Of a stretch of 64,000 nucleotides of DNA, positions 8,243-21,661 are shown piece by piece. A program made the translations under genes and the position numbers. How positions within the stretch are numbered: the first letter of the stretch is position 1; the number at the start of each line of letters is the position of its first letter. The stretch comes from Novosphingobium sp. TH158 (GTDB lineage: Bacteria > Pseudomonadota > Alphaproteobacteria > Sphingomonadales > Sphingomonadaceae): assembly GCF_002855555.1 (NCBI RefSeq), contig NZ_PKRT01000001.1, positions 124,001 through 188,000 on the forward strand. Direction: 5' to 3'. The notes below the pieces were generated by a model that was given only the letters and a program-made list of their open reading frames with translations, was not told the origin of the DNA and ran no database searches.

Positions 8243-9613
8243 ATGCGTTACCTTCCCCTGACCCCGGCCGAACGCGCCGAAATGCTGGGCGTGATCGGCG
8301 TGGACAGCGTCGATGCGCTGTTCGAGGATGTTCCAGCCGCCGCGCGCCTTCCCGGACCCGTGCCCGGGCTTCCGCTCCATGCCAGCGAGATGGCGGTGGA
8401 ACGGCACATGTCGGCCCTTGCGGCGAAGAACCTTTCGGCCGGCGCGGCGCCGTTCTTCCTGGGGGCAGGGGCCTATCGCCACCATGTGCCGGCTTCGGTG
8501 GATCACCTGATCCAGCGCGGTGAATTCCTCACCGCTTATACGCCCTACCAGCCGGAAATCGCGCAGGGCACCTTGCAGGTGCTGTTCGAGTTCCAGACCC
8601 AGGTCGCGCGCCTGCTGGGCACCGATGTGGCCAATGCCTCGATGTACGATGGCTCGACCGGGTGCTGGGAAGCCGTGGCCATGGCCGCCCGCGTCACCCG
8701 GCGCAGGAAGGCCGTGATCTCGGGCGGACTTCATCCGCATTACGTCGAAACTTGCCGCACCATGGCGCACTTCACCGGCGACGTGATCGATGCCCGTGCG
8801 CCGCAGCTTTCAGGCTCGGCCGACGATGCCGAGGTGATCGCCGCGATCGATGGCGAGACAAGCTGCGTCGTCGTCCAGTATCCCGATGTGCTGGGCCGCA
8901 TTCCCGATCTCGCCGCGATTGCCGCGGCTGCCCAGGCCAAGGGTGCGCTGCTGATCGCTGTGGTGACTGAGCCGGTCGCCCTCGGCCTGATCGAGGCGCC
9001 GGGCCATATCGGAGCTGATATCGTCGTGGGCGAGGGGCAGTCGCTTGGCGTCGGGCTTAATTTCGGCGGACCTCACCTTGGCCTGTTCGGCTGCCGCGAA
9101 AAGTATGTCCGCCAGATGCCCGGGCGCCTCTGCGGCCAGACTGTCGATGCCGAGGGCAAGCGCGGCTTTGTCCTGACGCTCTCGACGCGCGAGCAGCATA
9201 TCCGCCGCGAAAAGGCGACGAGCAACATCTGCACCAACGCGGGCCTCTGCGCGCTGGCGTTCAGCATCCACATGACCCTGCTGGGCGGAGAAGGGCTGGC
9301 GAAGCTGGCCCGGCTCAACCACCAGGCCGCGCGCCGCACCGCCGATGCGCTGGCGGCGATTCCGGGCGTGAGCGTGCTCAACGATGCCTATGTCAATGAA
9401 TTCACCGTCGTGCTGCCGCGCGATGCGCGTGAAGTGGTGCGCGAACTGGCGGATCGGCGCGTCCTGGGCGGCGTTTCGCTGGGTCGCCTCTATCCCGGGG
9501 AGACGTCGCTGGCGAACGGGCTGGTCGTCTGCGCCAGCGAGCTGACCACCGATGAAGACATTGCCGCGCTGGCCTCGGCGCTCAGCGAAGTGCTGGAAGG
9601 AGTCCCCGCATGA
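8243..9613 (+). CDS. gcvPA: Glycine dehydrogenase (decarboxylating) subunit 1
   Basis: The 456-residue alpha half of a two-subunit P protein, which decarboxylates glycine with pyridoxal phosphate and loads the residue on GcvH. Recognisable segments are the N-terminal [44 protein letters not shown] and the central [13 protein letters not shown]. This half lacks the PLP lysine, which is in the partner gene. It starts 4 nt after gcvH and overlaps gcvPB by 4 nt (ATGA), so the two halves should be made in equal amounts. Confidence 0.95.
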   Translation: MRYLPLTPAERAEMLGVIGVDSVDALFEDVPAAARLPGPVPGLPLHASEMAVERHMSALAAKNLSAGAAPFFLGAGAYRHHVPASVDHLIQRGEFLTAYTPYQPEIAQGTLQVLFEFQTQVARLLGTDVANASMYDGSTGCWEAVAMAARVTRRRKAVISGGLHPHYVETCRTMAHFTGDVIDARAPQLSGSADDAEVIAAIDGETSCVVVQYPDVLGRIPDLAAIAAAAQAKGALLIAVVTEPVALGLIEAPGHIGADIVVGEGQSLGVGLNFGGPHLGLFGCREKYVRQMPGRLCGQTVDAEGKRGFVLTLSTREQHIRREKATSNICTNAGLCALAFSIHMTLLGGEGLAKLARLNHQAARRTADALAAIPGVSVLNDAYVNEFTVVLPRDAREVVRELADRRVLGGVSLGRLYPGETSLANGLVVCASELTTDEDIAALASALSEVLEGVPA

Positions 9614-11178
9614 ACGCCGTGAATGCATCCGGCTGGCGCCCCGAGATGGGCGCAGCAGGCGAAGACCTGAACCTTGCCACGGCGAGCGGGGACAGGGGCC
9701 TTGCGCTTGAGGAAAAGCTGATCTTCGAACTAGGCCGCCCCGGCACCTGCGGTGTCGACATGGACGAGCCCCGGGGCGAAGTCCTGCCCGGGCTGACCAG
9801 GTTCCTGCGCAAGGCGGCACCCGCGCTGCCCGGCCTGTCGGAGCCGGAAACCGTGCGCCATTACACGCGCCTTTCCCGCCAGAACTACGCCATCGACCTC
9901 GGGCCGTTCCCGCTCGGTTCGTGCACGATGAAGCACAACCCGCGCCTGAACGAGAAGATGGCCCGCCTGCCGGGCTTTGCCGACGTTCACCCGCTGCAGC
10001 CGCAGCAGACCGTGCGCGGCGCGCTTGAGGCGATCAACGAGTTGGCCCACTGGCTGATCGAGCTGACCGGCATGCACGGCGTTGCCATGACGCCCAAGGC
10101 CGGCGCGCATGGCGAACTGTGCGGGCTGCTGTGCATCAAGGCCGCGATCGAGGCGCGCGGAGAGGACCGCAAGCTGATCCTCGTGCCGGAAAGCGCGCAC
10201 GGCACCAATCCGGCGACTGCCGCTTTCGCCGGCTTCTCGGTGGAGAGCATCCCGGCGACCGAGGATGGCCGCGTTGACCTGCAGGCGCTGATCGGCCGCC
10301 TCGGCCCGGATGTTGCGGGGGTGATGATCACCAACCCTAACACCTGCGGCCTGTTCGAGCGCGACATGAAGGCGATCTCCGACGCGGTCCATGCGGCCGG
10401 CGGCTATGTCTATTGCGATGGCGCGAACTTCAACGCGGTGGTCGGCAAGGTGCGCCCCGGCGACTTGGGCATCGATGCCATGCACATCAACCTGCACAAG
10501 ACCTTCTCCACCCCGCACGGCGGTGGCGGTCCGGGTTCGGGGCCGGTGGTGCTGTCAGAAGCCCTCTCGCCTTTCGGACCGCTGCCGTTCACCGCGAAGA
10601 CTGCCGATGGCGTGGTCCATCTCGTCGAGGAAGAGGACGCGGAAGGGTTTGGCCATTCGCAGGCATTCGGGCGCATGGCTGCTTTCCACGGGCAGATGGG
10701 CATGTTCACCCGCGCGCTGACCTATATCCTCGGCCACGGGGCCGATGGACTGCGGCAGGCGGCGGAAGACGCGGTGCTTAACGCCAACTACGTTCTGCGC
10801 AGCCTGGAAGATGTGCTGAATGCCCCCTTCGCCAAGGCGGGGCCATGCATGCACGAAGCGCTGTTCAGCGACGATGGCCTGCCCGAAGGATTCACCACGC
10901 TCGACATCGCCAAGGGCCTGATCGACGAGGGCTTCCACCCGATGACGGTCTATTTCCCGCTGGTTGTCCACGGCGCCATGCTGGTCGAGCCGACCGAAAC
11001 GGAAAGCAAGGACGGGCTGGATCGCTTTATCGGTTCGATGCGCAGCCTTGCCGCTCGCGCACGCAACGCCGATCCGAGCCTGAAGAGCGCGCCGCACCAT
11101 GCCCCGCGCCGCCGACTTGACGAGACGCTGGCGGCGCGTAAGCCTGTGCTGACTTGGAAGGAGTCGGCGGGGGAATAG
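9610..11178 (+). CDS. gcvPB: Glycine dehydrogenase (decarboxylating) subunit 2
   Basis: The 522-residue catalytic half of the split P protein. The Schiff-base lysine is Lys297 in [19 protein letters not shown], and [14 protein letters not shown] and [12 protein letters not shown] are further hallmarks. Compared with many two-subunit P proteins the N-terminus has some extra residues before the first conserved block. It overlaps gcvPA by 4 nt and ends the riboswitch-controlled gcvTHPAPB operon. Confidence 0.95.
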   Translation: MNAVNASGWRPEMGAAGEDLNLATASGDRGLALEEKLIFELGRPGTCGVDMDEPRGEVLPGLTRFLRKAAPALPGLSEPETVRHYTRLSRQNYAIDLGPFPLGSCTMKHNPRLNEKMARLPGFADVHPLQPQQTVRGALEAINELAHWLIELTGMHGVAMTPKAGAHGELCGLLCIKAAIEARGEDRKLILVPESAHGTNPATAAFAGFSVESIPATEDGRVDLQALIGRLGPDVAGVMITNPNTCGLFERDMKAISDAVHAAGGYVYCDGANFNAVVGKVRPGDLGIDAMHINLHKTFSTPHGGGGPGSGPVVLSEALSPFGPLPFTAKTADGVVHLVEEEDAEGFGHSQAFGRMAAFHGQMGMFTRALTYILGHGADGLRQAAEDAVLNANYVLRSLEDVLNAPFAKAGPCMHEALFSDDGLPEGFTTLDIAKGLIDEGFHPMTVYFPLVVHGAMLVEPTETESKDGLDRFIGSMRSLAARARNADPSLKSAPHHAPRRRLDETLAARKPVLTWKESAGE

Positions 11179-11184
11179 CGGCGC

Positions 11185-11691
11185 ATGGACAAGCACCAGA
11201 TTCTGCGATCGCTGATACCGCTGGTGATTGCCGCTTTTGTGATGATCCTTCGCTGGCGCAGCATCAAGACGCCAGTGCCACTGCATCCGCAGCGAATGTG
11301 GCTGGGGCCGGTCGTCTTGGCTGCTCTGGTCGGTTTCGCGCTCTATGTCGTGCCGCCGGGAGGGCAGGGCTGGGCGGTCTTCGCGCTCGGCATCGTGCTG
11401 GGGCTGGCGGTGGGCTGGCAGCGCGGGCGGATGATGCGGATGGAGGTTGATCCGGGTAGCGGTCAGATCATGGTGCGGCAGTCACCCGCGGCCTTCCTGT
11501 TCATCCTAGCGCTGTTCTTTCTCAAGCGGCTGTTCCTGCCGCAGGGAGGTGGTCAGCCTTCTGGCGCCTACGCCGGGCCGCCGGCGCTGCCGCTGTTTAC
11601 CGATGCCCTGCTGGGCTTTGCCCTGGGCATGGTAATCGGCATGCGGCTGGAGATGTGGCGCCGGGCAGTGGCCCTTTCCGCCAATCGCTAA
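11185..11691 (+). CDS. Membrane protein of the DUF1453/CcdC-like type
   Basis: A 168-residue protein with about five hydrophobic segments (roughly 8-22, 37-57, 62-77, 99-113 and 134-152) and short basic linkers such as RWRSIKTPVPLHPQR and GWQRGRMMRMEVD. The segment around MEVDPGSGQIMVRQSP is characteristic of the DUF1453/CcdC-like family. The function of this protein is not known. It begins 6 nt after gcvPB and may be cotranscribed. Its stop codon interlocks with that of the convergent EamA gene. Confidence 0.65.
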   Translation: MDKHQILRSLIPLVIAAFVMILRWRSIKTPVPLHPQRMWLGPVVLAALVGFALYVVPPGGQGWAVFALGIVLGLAVGWQRGRMMRMEVDPGSGQIMVRQSPAAFLFILALFFLKRLFLPQGGGQPSGAYAGPPALPLFTDALLGFALGMVIGMRLEMWRRAVALSANR

Positions 11692-12593
11692 TCCGAAAGG
11701 GCCGACGGTTCGTCCGGCCGCCGCTTGGCCAGACGTTGTTCGCGAAAGGCGATGATTGCCCCGGCAGCGATGATCAGCGGCGCGCCCAGGAACAGCGTGG
11801 CATTGGGGAACCGGTCCCAGACAAGCCAGCCATAGATCGTTGCCCAGATCAGCTGGCTGTAATCCATCACGATCACGCTGGCGACCGCGCCGTGACGCAG
11901 CGATGCCGTCAGCAGCATTTGGCCGATTGCCCCGGTTACGCCCATCGTCAGGACCAGGAACCACTCGAAGGGTGTGTAATCGGTCATGAAGAAAGGCATC
12001 AGCGGCGCCATGAGCAGCGTGCCGAACAGCGAAAACCAGAAGACGATGCAGGCAGAGCTTTCGGTGCGGGCAAGATCGCGGATCTGGAAATTGATGATGG
12101 CGATCAGGAAAGCGCCGGTCAGCATCAGCCCGACGCCCAGCGAGGATACCGGCTCGCCCCCCGGTTGCGCGACGATCACCACCCCGGCAAACCCGAGCAG
12201 GACGGCCGACCACCGCCACGGGCCGACCTTGTCCTTGAGGAACAGGGCGGCGAGCAGCACGGCGAACAGCGGCGAGGCGAAGCTCAGCGTTGTCGATTCG
12301 GCCAGCGGCAGCAGGACGGTGCCGGTGAAAATCAGCGACATGTTGGTCATGCCCACCATTGCGCGCCCGGCGTGATTGCCGATGCGATTGGTGCGGATTT
12401 CGTGGAAGTGCCCCGTCAGCCCCAGCCACAGCGCGATCACCGGCAGGCAGGCGGCCTGCCGCCAGAACATGATCTCGGGCACGGAAATGCCGGCCTCTCC
12501 GGCATATTTGATGACCATGAACATCGTGCCGAAGACGAAGGCCGCCCCCAGCCGCAGGACAAGGGCATAAAGCGGGCGCTGCGGACGTTCCAT
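11688..12593 (-). CDS. EamA/DMT-family transporter
   Basis: This 301-residue inner-membrane protein has ten predicted helices in two five-helix EamA repeats. The first begins VLRLGAAFVFGTMFMVIKYAGE, and the second spans the C-terminal half with QMLLTASLRHGAVASVIVMDYSQLIW. The family exports metabolites such as amino acids or nucleosides, or transports drugs; the substrate cannot be inferred. The start at 12593 (MERPQRPLYAL) puts the first helix close to the N-terminus; an upstream in-frame extension looks non-coding. Its 3' end shares 4 nt with the convergent gene. Confidence 0.88.
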   Translation of the reverse strand: MERPQRPLYALVLRLGAAFVFGTMFMVIKYAGEAGISVPEIMFWRQAACLPVIALWLGLTGHFHEIRTNRIGNHAGRAMVGMTNMSLIFTGTVLLPLAESTTLSFASPLFAVLLAALFLKDKVGPWRWSAVLLGFAGVVIVAQPGGEPVSSLGVGLMLTGAFLIAIINFQIRDLARTESSACIVFWFSLFGTLLMAPLMPFFMTDYTPFEWFLVLTMGVTGAIGQMLLTASLRHGAVASVIVMDYSQLIWATIYGWLVWDRFPNATLFLGAPLIIAAGAIIAFREQRLAKRRPDEPSALSD

Positions 12594-12684
12594 GGCCCGG
12601 CCATAGCGGCACGGGCCTGCGAAGCAAATTCGCCCGTCGCAATTCCCTGTGGCGCACCGGCCCGTGCTGGTGCAGGGCGCTGGC

Positions 12685-12909
12685 ATGGTGCCTGACTGGC
12701 TGGATGATGATCGCGTGCGCTGGCTGCTGTTGCCCGGCCTGCTGGCGCTTGGCCTCGCTGCCTTTGCATGGTGGCGCGATTACCGGCGTCGGCACCGGAC
12801 CAATCCCGATGCCGTCGGCGTCATCGATTGGACAACGCTGTTCTTCTGGACGCTGCTGATCGGCTGCGTCCTGCTGGTTGCCGCGCTGAAAAGCTGGCTC
12901 AGGCCTTAG
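12685..12909 (+). CDS. Small membrane protein, unknown
   Basis: A 74-residue product from ATG 12685 (a GTG at 12649 is also in frame). It has two hydrophobic helices (about 12-31 and 52-69) joined by a basic, Arg-rich linker (WWRDYRRRHRTNPDAVG). There is no strong ribosome site, so the start is uncertain. Its last 4 bases overlap the end of the convergent cpaF-like gene. I do not recognise a family. Confidence 0.55.
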   Translation: MVPDWLDDDRVRWLLLPGLLALGLAAFAWWRDYRRRHRTNPDAVGVIDWTTLFFWTLLIGCVLLVAALKSWLRP

Positions 12910-14483
12910 AGGCAGGCCTCCAGGTAAGCCTGGTCGAAGCCGAACTGGCGGGCCTTTTCCAGCGTGTAGGGGCGCAGGCCCGAACTGCGGAATTCGCCAA
13001 TGATTTTGCCGTCTTCGGATTCGTCCAGATACTCGAACTTGAACAGTTCTTGCGTCACGATCACATCGCCTTCCATGCCGATAACCTCGGTCACGTTGGT
13101 CGTGCGGCGCGAGCCGTCGCGCAGGCGCTTGACCTGCACGATGAGGTCTACCGATTCCGCGATCTGGCGGCTGATCGCCTCCTTCGGGATCTTGATGTCG
13201 CCCATCATGATCATGTTTTCCATACGGCCAAGGCATTCGCGCGGGCTGTTGGCGTGCAGCGTACACATCGAACCGTCGTGACCGGTGTTCATCGCGGCGA
13301 GGAGGTCGAAACACTCCGCGCCGCGGATTTCGCCCAGGATGATGCGGTCAGGACGCATACGCAGGGCGTTCTTCACAAGATCGCCGATGGTGATCGCGCC
13401 CTGGCCTTCAAGGTTCGGCGGGCGGGTTTCGAGCGGCAGCCAGTGCGGCTGTTGCAGGCGAAGTTCGGCCGCGTCTTCGATCGTCAGCACGCGCTCGCCC
13501 GGGTCGATCATCTTCGACAGGGCGTTAAGCATGGTCGTCTTACCCGAACCGGTACCGCCCGAGATGACGATGTTCATGCGGCACGCGCCGGCAATCTTCA
13601 GCGCCGTGCACATCTTCTCGTTCATCGAGCCGAAGTCCTTGAGCATATCAAGGGTGATCGGCTTCTCGGAGAACTTACGAATAGAGATGGCGGTGCCGCG
13701 CAGCGACAGCGGCGGTACGATGACGTTGACACGGCTGCCGTCCTTGAGGCGGGCGTCGGCGAGCGGCGTGGTCTGGTCGACACGGCGGCCGACCTGGTTG
13801 ACGATGCGCTGGGCGATCTGGAACAGGTGCTGTTCGTCGCGGAAGCGGATGGTCGAAAGGGTCAGCTTGCCCTTCTTTTCGATGTAGGTCTGGTCCGGGC
13901 CGTTGACCATGATATCGGACACGTCCGGATCGTTCAGCAGCTCTTCCAGCGGTCCGAAGCCAAGCAGCTCGTCGATCAGCACCTTTTCCAGCGCGAACTG
14001 TTCGCGGCGGTTGAGGGTGATCTTCAGTTCCGCGAGCACCTCAAGGATGATCGGGCGGAATTCTTCGGAAAGCTCGTCCTTGGTTAGCGTGGCCGCCGCC
14101 TCGGGATCGACGCGTTCGAGCAGGCGCGGCAGCACCTGTTCCTTGATCTTGTGGACCGAGGCCTCGAAGCCTTCGAGCTGGGACTGGTTCTCGACAATGC
14201 CGTTGGCGCGATCGGCCAGGCGCGTCATCGCGTCTGCCTTCAGCGATCCAGTATCGGCAGGGCGCGATTCTTCCGCAGAGGGCAGGGGCGGGAACTGATC
14301 GCCACCGGGCAGGCCACCCGGCATCGGCACCGAACCCATGCCTCCGGGGCCGCCGGGCACGCCGCCCATGCCCGAATCGGGCATTCCGCCGGCTCCGCCG
14401 CGCATCGGCTTGGCCACGCCGAACTGGGGCCGCGCCCCAGGCGACATCGCGCCTACACCAGTTTTCCGCCCGAATGCACTCAT
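12906..14483 (-). CDS. cpaF: CpaF/TadA-type secretion and pilus assembly ATPase
   Basis: A 525-residue ATPase of the type II/IV secretion family that powers tight-adherence (Flp/Tad) pilus assembly at the cytoplasmic face of the membrane. The Walker A GGTGSGKT is at 309-316, the Asp/His boxes and Walker B lie around LTIEDAAELRL and RIILGEIRGAECFDLL, and GHDGSMCTLHANSP is the His box. Residues 1-80 are an unusual Gly/Pro/Met-rich, probably disordered tail. The start MSAFGRKTG fits the family; 10 upstream in-frame residues look non-coding. No other cpa/tad genes are nearby, so this is an orphan copy or a detached part of the cluster. Confidence 0.93.
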   Translation of the reverse strand: MSAFGRKTGVGAMSPGARPQFGVAKPMRGGAGGMPDSGMGGVPGGPGGMGSVPMPGGLPGGDQFPPLPSAEESRPADTGSLKADAMTRLADRANGIVENQSQLEGFEASVHKIKEQVLPRLLERVDPEAAATLTKDELSEEFRPIILEVLAELKITLNRREQFALEKVLIDELLGFGPLEELLNDPDVSDIMVNGPDQTYIEKKGKLTLSTIRFRDEQHLFQIAQRIVNQVGRRVDQTTPLADARLKDGSRVNVIVPPLSLRGTAISIRKFSEKPITLDMLKDFGSMNEKMCTALKIAGACRMNIVISGGTGSGKTTMLNALSKMIDPGERVLTIEDAAELRLQQPHWLPLETRPPNLEGQGAITIGDLVKNALRMRPDRIILGEIRGAECFDLLAAMNTGHDGSMCTLHANSPRECLGRMENMIMMGDIKIPKEAISRQIAESVDLIVQVKRLRDGSRRTTNVTEVIGMEGDVIVTQELFKFEYLDESEDGKIIGEFRSSGLRPYTLEKARQFGFDQAYLEACL

Positions 14484-14599
14484 CTGCCCGTCCTTGCTGC
14501 CTGCCGGCACCACCGCGCACGGGGATGCAGCAAGCCCATATGATGGGTGGCGATATATGGTTGAAACTTTGAAAACTTCCTAAATGCCCGGCCAAAGAG

Positions 14600-14627
14600 T
14601 TGCCCGATATGGTTTGCTGGCTGTAAA
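14600..14627 (+). promoter_or_regulatory. Possible promoter for the second EamA gene
   Basis: TTGCCC (14600-14605), a 16-nt spacer and TGTAAA (14622-14627). It lies in the divergent gap after cpaF. If real, transcription would begin near 14634, downstream of the GTG at 14631, and the true translation start would be later. This is a pattern match only. Confidence 0.25.
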
Positions 14628-14630
14628 CGG

Positions 14631-15575
14631 GTGAAAATTTGGGGGCCCCGGGCCTCCGGGAGATTGCCGATTAGCCTGCACCATACCGAACGCAGCGGCC
14701 TGGCCTGGGCGCTGGCCGGCTTCGTCCTGCTTTCCACCGGCGATGCCGTGATCAAGTCCATCGCGGGCGCCTGGGCACCCACGGCGATCGCGGCGACGCG
14801 CTATGTTCTGGGGGCCGCTGGGCTGGGCCTGCTGCTGGCCTGGCGTGAGGGGCGCGAGGGGTTCGCCATGCCAAGCCCGGCGCTGCAGGCGCTGCGCGGT
14901 TTTGGCGTGGCGATTGCGACCCTGGGGTTCTTTTCGGCGGTTTTCCTGATGCCGCTGGCCGAGGCAACGGCAATCACCTTTACCAGCCCGATGATCACCG
15001 CCTTGCTCTCCGCGCTGTTCCTGGGCGAGCCCGCCCGCCGCGAGACGTGGCTGGCGAGCGTCCTGGCCTTCGTCGGCATGCTGATCGTGCTGCGGCCGAA
15101 TCTCGCGGAATTGGGTCTGGCGGCGCTGCTGCCCCTGCTCAGCGCCATCGGCATGAGCCTGCTGATGATCGGCAACCGGGCCGTGGCGGGCAAGGCGAGC
15201 GCGCTTGCCTCGCAGTTCTTCGTTGCGATCATGGCCGCGCCGCTGCTTGTCGTGGCGACCTTCCTGGGCACCTTCACCAGCGAGCCGCGGCTGGCCGTGG
15301 CCGTGCCTGACTGGACCATCCTTGCCCGCTGCGCCGTGGTTGCCGTTTCCGCCAGCGCGGCGCACTGGGCGATTTTCAAGGGCACGGCAAGGGCAGGGGC
15401 TGCGGCGATCGCACCGATGACCTACGTGCAGCTCCTCGTCGCCACCGTGCTGGGCATCGTGCTGTTCAACGACTGGCCTGACGGACCCACCCTGTTCGGT
15501 TCTGCCCTGATTGTCGGGGCAGGGCTGTGGCTGTGGCGGGCAGGAGCGCGGCAGGCGGCGCATGAAGCCCGGTGA
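14631..15575 (+). CDS. EamA/DMT-family transporter
   Basis: The product is up to 314 residues with ten membrane helices in two EamA repeats. The first helix is GLAWALAGFVLLSTGDAVI, and the loops PLAEATAITFTSPMITALLSALFLGE and APMTYVQLLVATVLGIVLFND close the two halves in the usual way. The start is unclear: GTG 14631 lacks a ribosome site, TTG 14664 is only 1 nt after GGGAG (14658-14662), and a CTG at 14676 has the better spacing. Substrate unknown. It overlaps the HNH gene by 14 nt. Confidence 0.85.
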   Translation: MKIWGPRASGRLPISLHHTERSGLAWALAGFVLLSTGDAVIKSIAGAWAPTAIAATRYVLGAAGLGLLLAWREGREGFAMPSPALQALRGFGVAIATLGFFSAVFLMPLAEATAITFTSPMITALLSALFLGEPARRETWLASVLAFVGMLIVLRPNLAELGLAALLPLLSAIGMSLLMIGNRAVAGKASALASQFFVAIMAAPLLVVATFLGTFTSEPRLAVAVPDWTILARCAVVAVSASAAHWAIFKGTARAGAAAIAPMTYVQLLVATVLGIVLFNDWPDGPTLFGSALIVGAGLWLWRAGARQAAHEAR

Positions 15576-15855
15576 TCGCCGGGCGGATCCCGCGCGCTGC
15601 TGGCTCTGCAACCGCGACCTAGGCCACCGCATCGAATGGCACCACCCGGTTCCCAAGAGCAAGGGCGGGCGCGAAACGGTGGCGTTGCACCCGATCTGCC
15701 ATCGCACGCTCCACGCCACCTTCAGCAATACCGAACTTCAACGCATGGGCGCAGAGCGCGCCTTGCTGTGCCTCAATCCGGCAATCGCCGGCTTCCTCAA
15801 GTGGATCGAGAACAAACCGCCAGATTTCCACGCGCGCACTTCTCCCCGTCGTTAA
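15562..15855 (+). CDS. Small HNH-type nuclease-like protein
   Basis: A 97-residue protein with an HNH (His-Cys) nuclease motif: Cys13 and Cys16 (CWLC), the His27-His28 pair in IEWHHPVPKSKGG, then Cys46-His47 (HPICHRTLH) and His51. The two Cys-x-x-Cys-like pairs should hold a structural zinc, and the HH is the catalytic site. It starts inside the transporter gene (14-nt overlap), which suggests coupling. No methylase or other restriction partner is nearby, so it is probably a housekeeping or orphan nuclease rather than a restriction enzyme. Confidence 0.75.
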   Translation: MKPGDRRADPARCWLCNRDLGHRIEWHHPVPKSKGGRETVALHPICHRTLHATFSNTELQRMGAERALLCLNPAIAGFLKWIENKPPDFHARTSPRR

Positions 15856-15912
15856 GGCCGGGTTTATCGCCGTGCCCGCAGTGCCTATGTTCCTGCCATC
15901 TGTTTCAGGGGG

Positions 15913-16419
15913 ATGCCGATGAAAACCGGTTCGATGATCGCAGCGCTTGCCGCCCTGGCCCTGGTTCCGGCCGGTCCCGCGCTGGCGCAATCGGCAGACG
16001 ATGGCCTGCCCGAATGGATGGCCGGTACCTGGACGATGCAGGATGGATCGATATGGGGGGACGAGGTGTGGATGTCTCCGCGCGGCGGCGTGATGATCGG
16101 CATGGCCCGCATCGGTTTCGGCGCGCAGCTGGACACCTGGGAAGTCACCCGCATCCAGCGCAAGAAGGACGGCACGATCGCCTTTTTTGCCCAGCCGTTC
16201 GGCCGCCCGCCCTCGGAATTTCCCTTGGCGGTGAAAAGCGAGAATGCGATCGAGTTTGCCAACCCGGCGCACGATTATCCCCAGCGCATCCGGTATTGGC
16301 GGCAGGGCCAGTTGCTGATGGCCGAAATCTCGAAGATCGACGGATCGAAGGCCGTGCGCTTCAATTACCGCCCGGTTGCGGCCCCCGTGCTTGAAACGCC
16401 GCCACCGGCTGTGCCCTGA
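15913..16419 (+). CDS. Exported DUF6265-type protein
   Basis: A 168-residue protein with a signal peptide (about 1-25, ending ALAQS; MKTGSMIAALAALALVPAG can also be read as the start, two codons in). The mature part has LPEWMAGTWTMQDG, GVMIGMARIGFG and HDYPQRIRYWRQGQ, the segments of the DUF6265 family (small beta-barrel-like domains). The C-terminus is Pro-rich. The function is unknown and it should be periplasmic. It is the last plus-strand gene before the convergent ATP synthase operon. Confidence 0.75.
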   Translation: MPMKTGSMIAALAALALVPAGPALAQSADDGLPEWMAGTWTMQDGSIWGDEVWMSPRGGVMIGMARIGFGAQLDTWEVTRIQRKKDGTIAFFAQPFGRPPSEFPLAVKSENAIEFANPAHDYPQRIRYWRQGQLLMAEISKIDGSKAVRFNYRPVAAPVLETPPPAVP

Positions 16420-16460
16420 TTCTTGCCGCAAAGGCCGGGAGGCCGGGACACTGAAAACGA

Positions 16461-16486
16461 AAAAGGCGGCCCGAGAGCCGCCTTTT
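16461..16486. terminator. Bidirectional terminator between DUF6265 gene and atpC
   Basis: A perfect 10-bp stem: AAAAGGCGGC (16461-16470) pairs with GCCGCCTTTT (16477-16486) around a 6-nt loop. The stem itself provides A- and T-rich flanks on both strands, so it can terminate the plus-strand gene and the minus-strand atp operon. Confidence 0.9.
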
Positions 16487-16510
16487 CCCTATCCCGTGCT
16501 GTCTGAGGGA

Positions 16511-16768
16511 TCAGCCCTCGACGTGCTCGGCAAGAACCGTCAGGCCGGTGTCGCCAACTTCGGCGAAACCACCCTGAACGCGGATCTCTTCAGGCGCGGC
16601 GCCGGCGGTCTTGTAGACCAGCAGGGCACCGTCGCGGATCGTGGACATCACCGGGGCATGGCCTTCCAGCACGCCGAAGTCGCCCTCGGAACCGGGGACG
16701 ACCACCATGTGGACGTCCTCGGAGCGGACGAGCTTTGCCGGGGTGACGAGTTCGAAGTGCAGGGACAT
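16511..16768 (-). CDS. atpC: ATP synthase F1 epsilon subunit (short form)
   Basis: An 85-residue protein comprising only the N-terminal beta-sandwich of the epsilon subunit ([38 protein letters not shown]). The family is usually 130-140 residues; the C-terminal helical hairpin that brakes ATP hydrolysis is absent. There is no frameshift and no leftover helix coding before the terminator, so this is a natural short form. It is the last gene of atpHAGDC and begins 6 nt after the atpD stop. Confidence 0.95.
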   Translation of the reverse strand: MSLHFELVTPAKLVRSEDVHMVVVPGSEGDFGVLEGHAPVMSTIRDGALLVYKTAGAAPEEIRVQGGFAEVGDTGLTVLAEHVEG

Positions 16769-16774
16769 GAGTGA

Positions 16775-18319
<1,545 letters not shown>

Positions 18320-19198
18320 TTAGAGCGCTTCAGCGCCAGCGATGATTTCGATCAGTTCGGTGGTGATCGCGGCCTGGCGGCTGCGGTTGTACTGGATGGT
18401 CAGCTTGTTGATCAGCTCGCCCGCGTTGCGCGTGGCGTTGTCCATCGCGGTCATCGAGGCGCCCTGTTCGGAAGCCGCGTTTTCCAGCAGCGCGCCGAAC
18501 AGCTGGGTGCGCAGGTAGCGCGGCAGCAGTTCGGCGAGGATTTCCGCTTCGCCCGGTTCGTATTCAACCGATGCACCGGCGGATGCAGCCGCTTCCGCCT
18601 TGGGGGCGGGGACGGGGATGATCTGCTGTTCGGTCGGTTCCTGCACCAGCGCCGAGCGGAACTTGGCGTAGAACAGGTGTGCGACGTCGAACTTGCCTTC
18701 GTCGTACATCGCCATCAGTTCGGCAGCGACCGAGCTGGCTTCCTCGAAGCCGGGCTCACGCACGTCGGAGGTGTCGAACATGGCCGCGATATCCTTGGGG
18801 AATTCGCGGCGCAGCACGGCGCGGCCCTTCTTGCCGACGAGGTAAAAGAGCACGGTCTTGCCCTCGGCCTTCAGGCTGAGAGCCTTGGCCTTGGCGGCCT
18901 TGACGATGTTCGAGTTGAACGCGCCGCACAGGCCCTTGTCGCTGTTGGCGACGACGAGCAGGTGCACCTGGTCCTTGCCGTTGCCGGCAAGCAGCTTGGG
19001 CGCGCTGTCCGATCCGGCGACCTTGCCGGCGATCGAAGCCATGACCGAAGCCAGGCGGCCCGAATAGGGGCGCGCAGCCTCGGCAGCGGCCTGCGCCTTG
19101 CGCAGTTTCGCCGCCGCGACCATCTGCTTGGCCTTGGTGATCTTCTGGGTCGACTTGACCGAGTTGATCCGGCCCTTGAGTTCCTTCAGCGAGGCCAT
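18320..19198 (-). CDS. atpG: ATP synthase F1 gamma subunit
   Basis: A 292-residue rotor shaft. The N-terminal [30 protein letters not shown] helix and the C-terminal [25 protein letters not shown] helix form the coiled coil inside the alpha3beta3 ring. An Ala-rich insertion (about 195-210) is present. It lies 29 nt after atpA and 24 nt before atpD on the same strand. Confidence 0.97.
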   Translation of the reverse strand: MASLKELKGRINSVKSTQKITKAKQMVAAAKLRKAQAAAEAARPYSGRLASVMASIAGKVAGSDSAPKLLAGNGKDQVHLLVVANSDKGLCGAFNSNIVKAAKAKALSLKAEGKTVLFYLVGKKGRAVLRREFPKDIAAMFDTSDVREPGFEEASSVAAELMAMYDEGKFDVAHLFYAKFRSALVQEPTEQQIIPVPAPKAEAAASAGASVEYEPGEAEILAELLPRYLRTQLFGALLENAASEQGASMTAMDNATRNAGELINKLTIQYNRSRQAAITTELIEIIAGAEAL

Positions 19199-19227
19199 GA
19201 CGGCTCCCTAACTTAGTTCTTCAGGGC

Positions 19228-21332
<2,105 letters not shown>

Positions 21333-21398
21333 ACCGGGTGACGGACAGGGAGCGATAACGAGCACCCGCGAGAGGCGAACCCCCTGTCGACGGGGGCG

Positions 21399-21426
21399 CG
21401 CATAGCATGAAATTGCTGCGATGCAA
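21399..21426 (-). promoter_or_regulatory. Likely promoter of the atpHAGDC operon
   Basis: On the minus strand TTGCAT (21426-21421), a 16-nt spacer and TATGCG (21404-21399) lie 67-94 nt upstream of the atpH start. A short C5/G5 hairpin around GTCGAC (21380-21396) would sit in the leader. The rest of this 329-nt divergent gap (21333-21661) shows no gene and no clear repeat. Confidence 0.45.
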
Positions 21427-21661
21427 GGTGGCGGCGGCGCGAAGTGGGCCAGCAAGTGCGGATCACCGCACTGGCGGGGGAAATCCTTGCGTAATCCTGC
21501 CGGTTTCGTGGCGCAATCGCTGCTGCGATTGCTGGACCTCCGCCGACCGCGCGAATCACGGCTTGCCCCAATCGTGGCTGCTCCGGCAATCCTTAACGCC
21601 CGTGACCGCACTGTCCGGCGTCGCTATGCCTGTTCACTCAATCTTGGATGCGGAGAGTCAT

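Noticed and set aside
15562-15855. The HNH gene as part of a restriction-modification system or group II intron
   Set aside because: No methyltransferase, specificity subunit, reverse transcriptase or intron structure is adjacent.
16511-16768. atpC as a truncated pseudogene
   Set aside because: The short form ends cleanly before the operon terminator, with no leftover coding for the missing helices, and short epsilon subunits fit this bacterial group.
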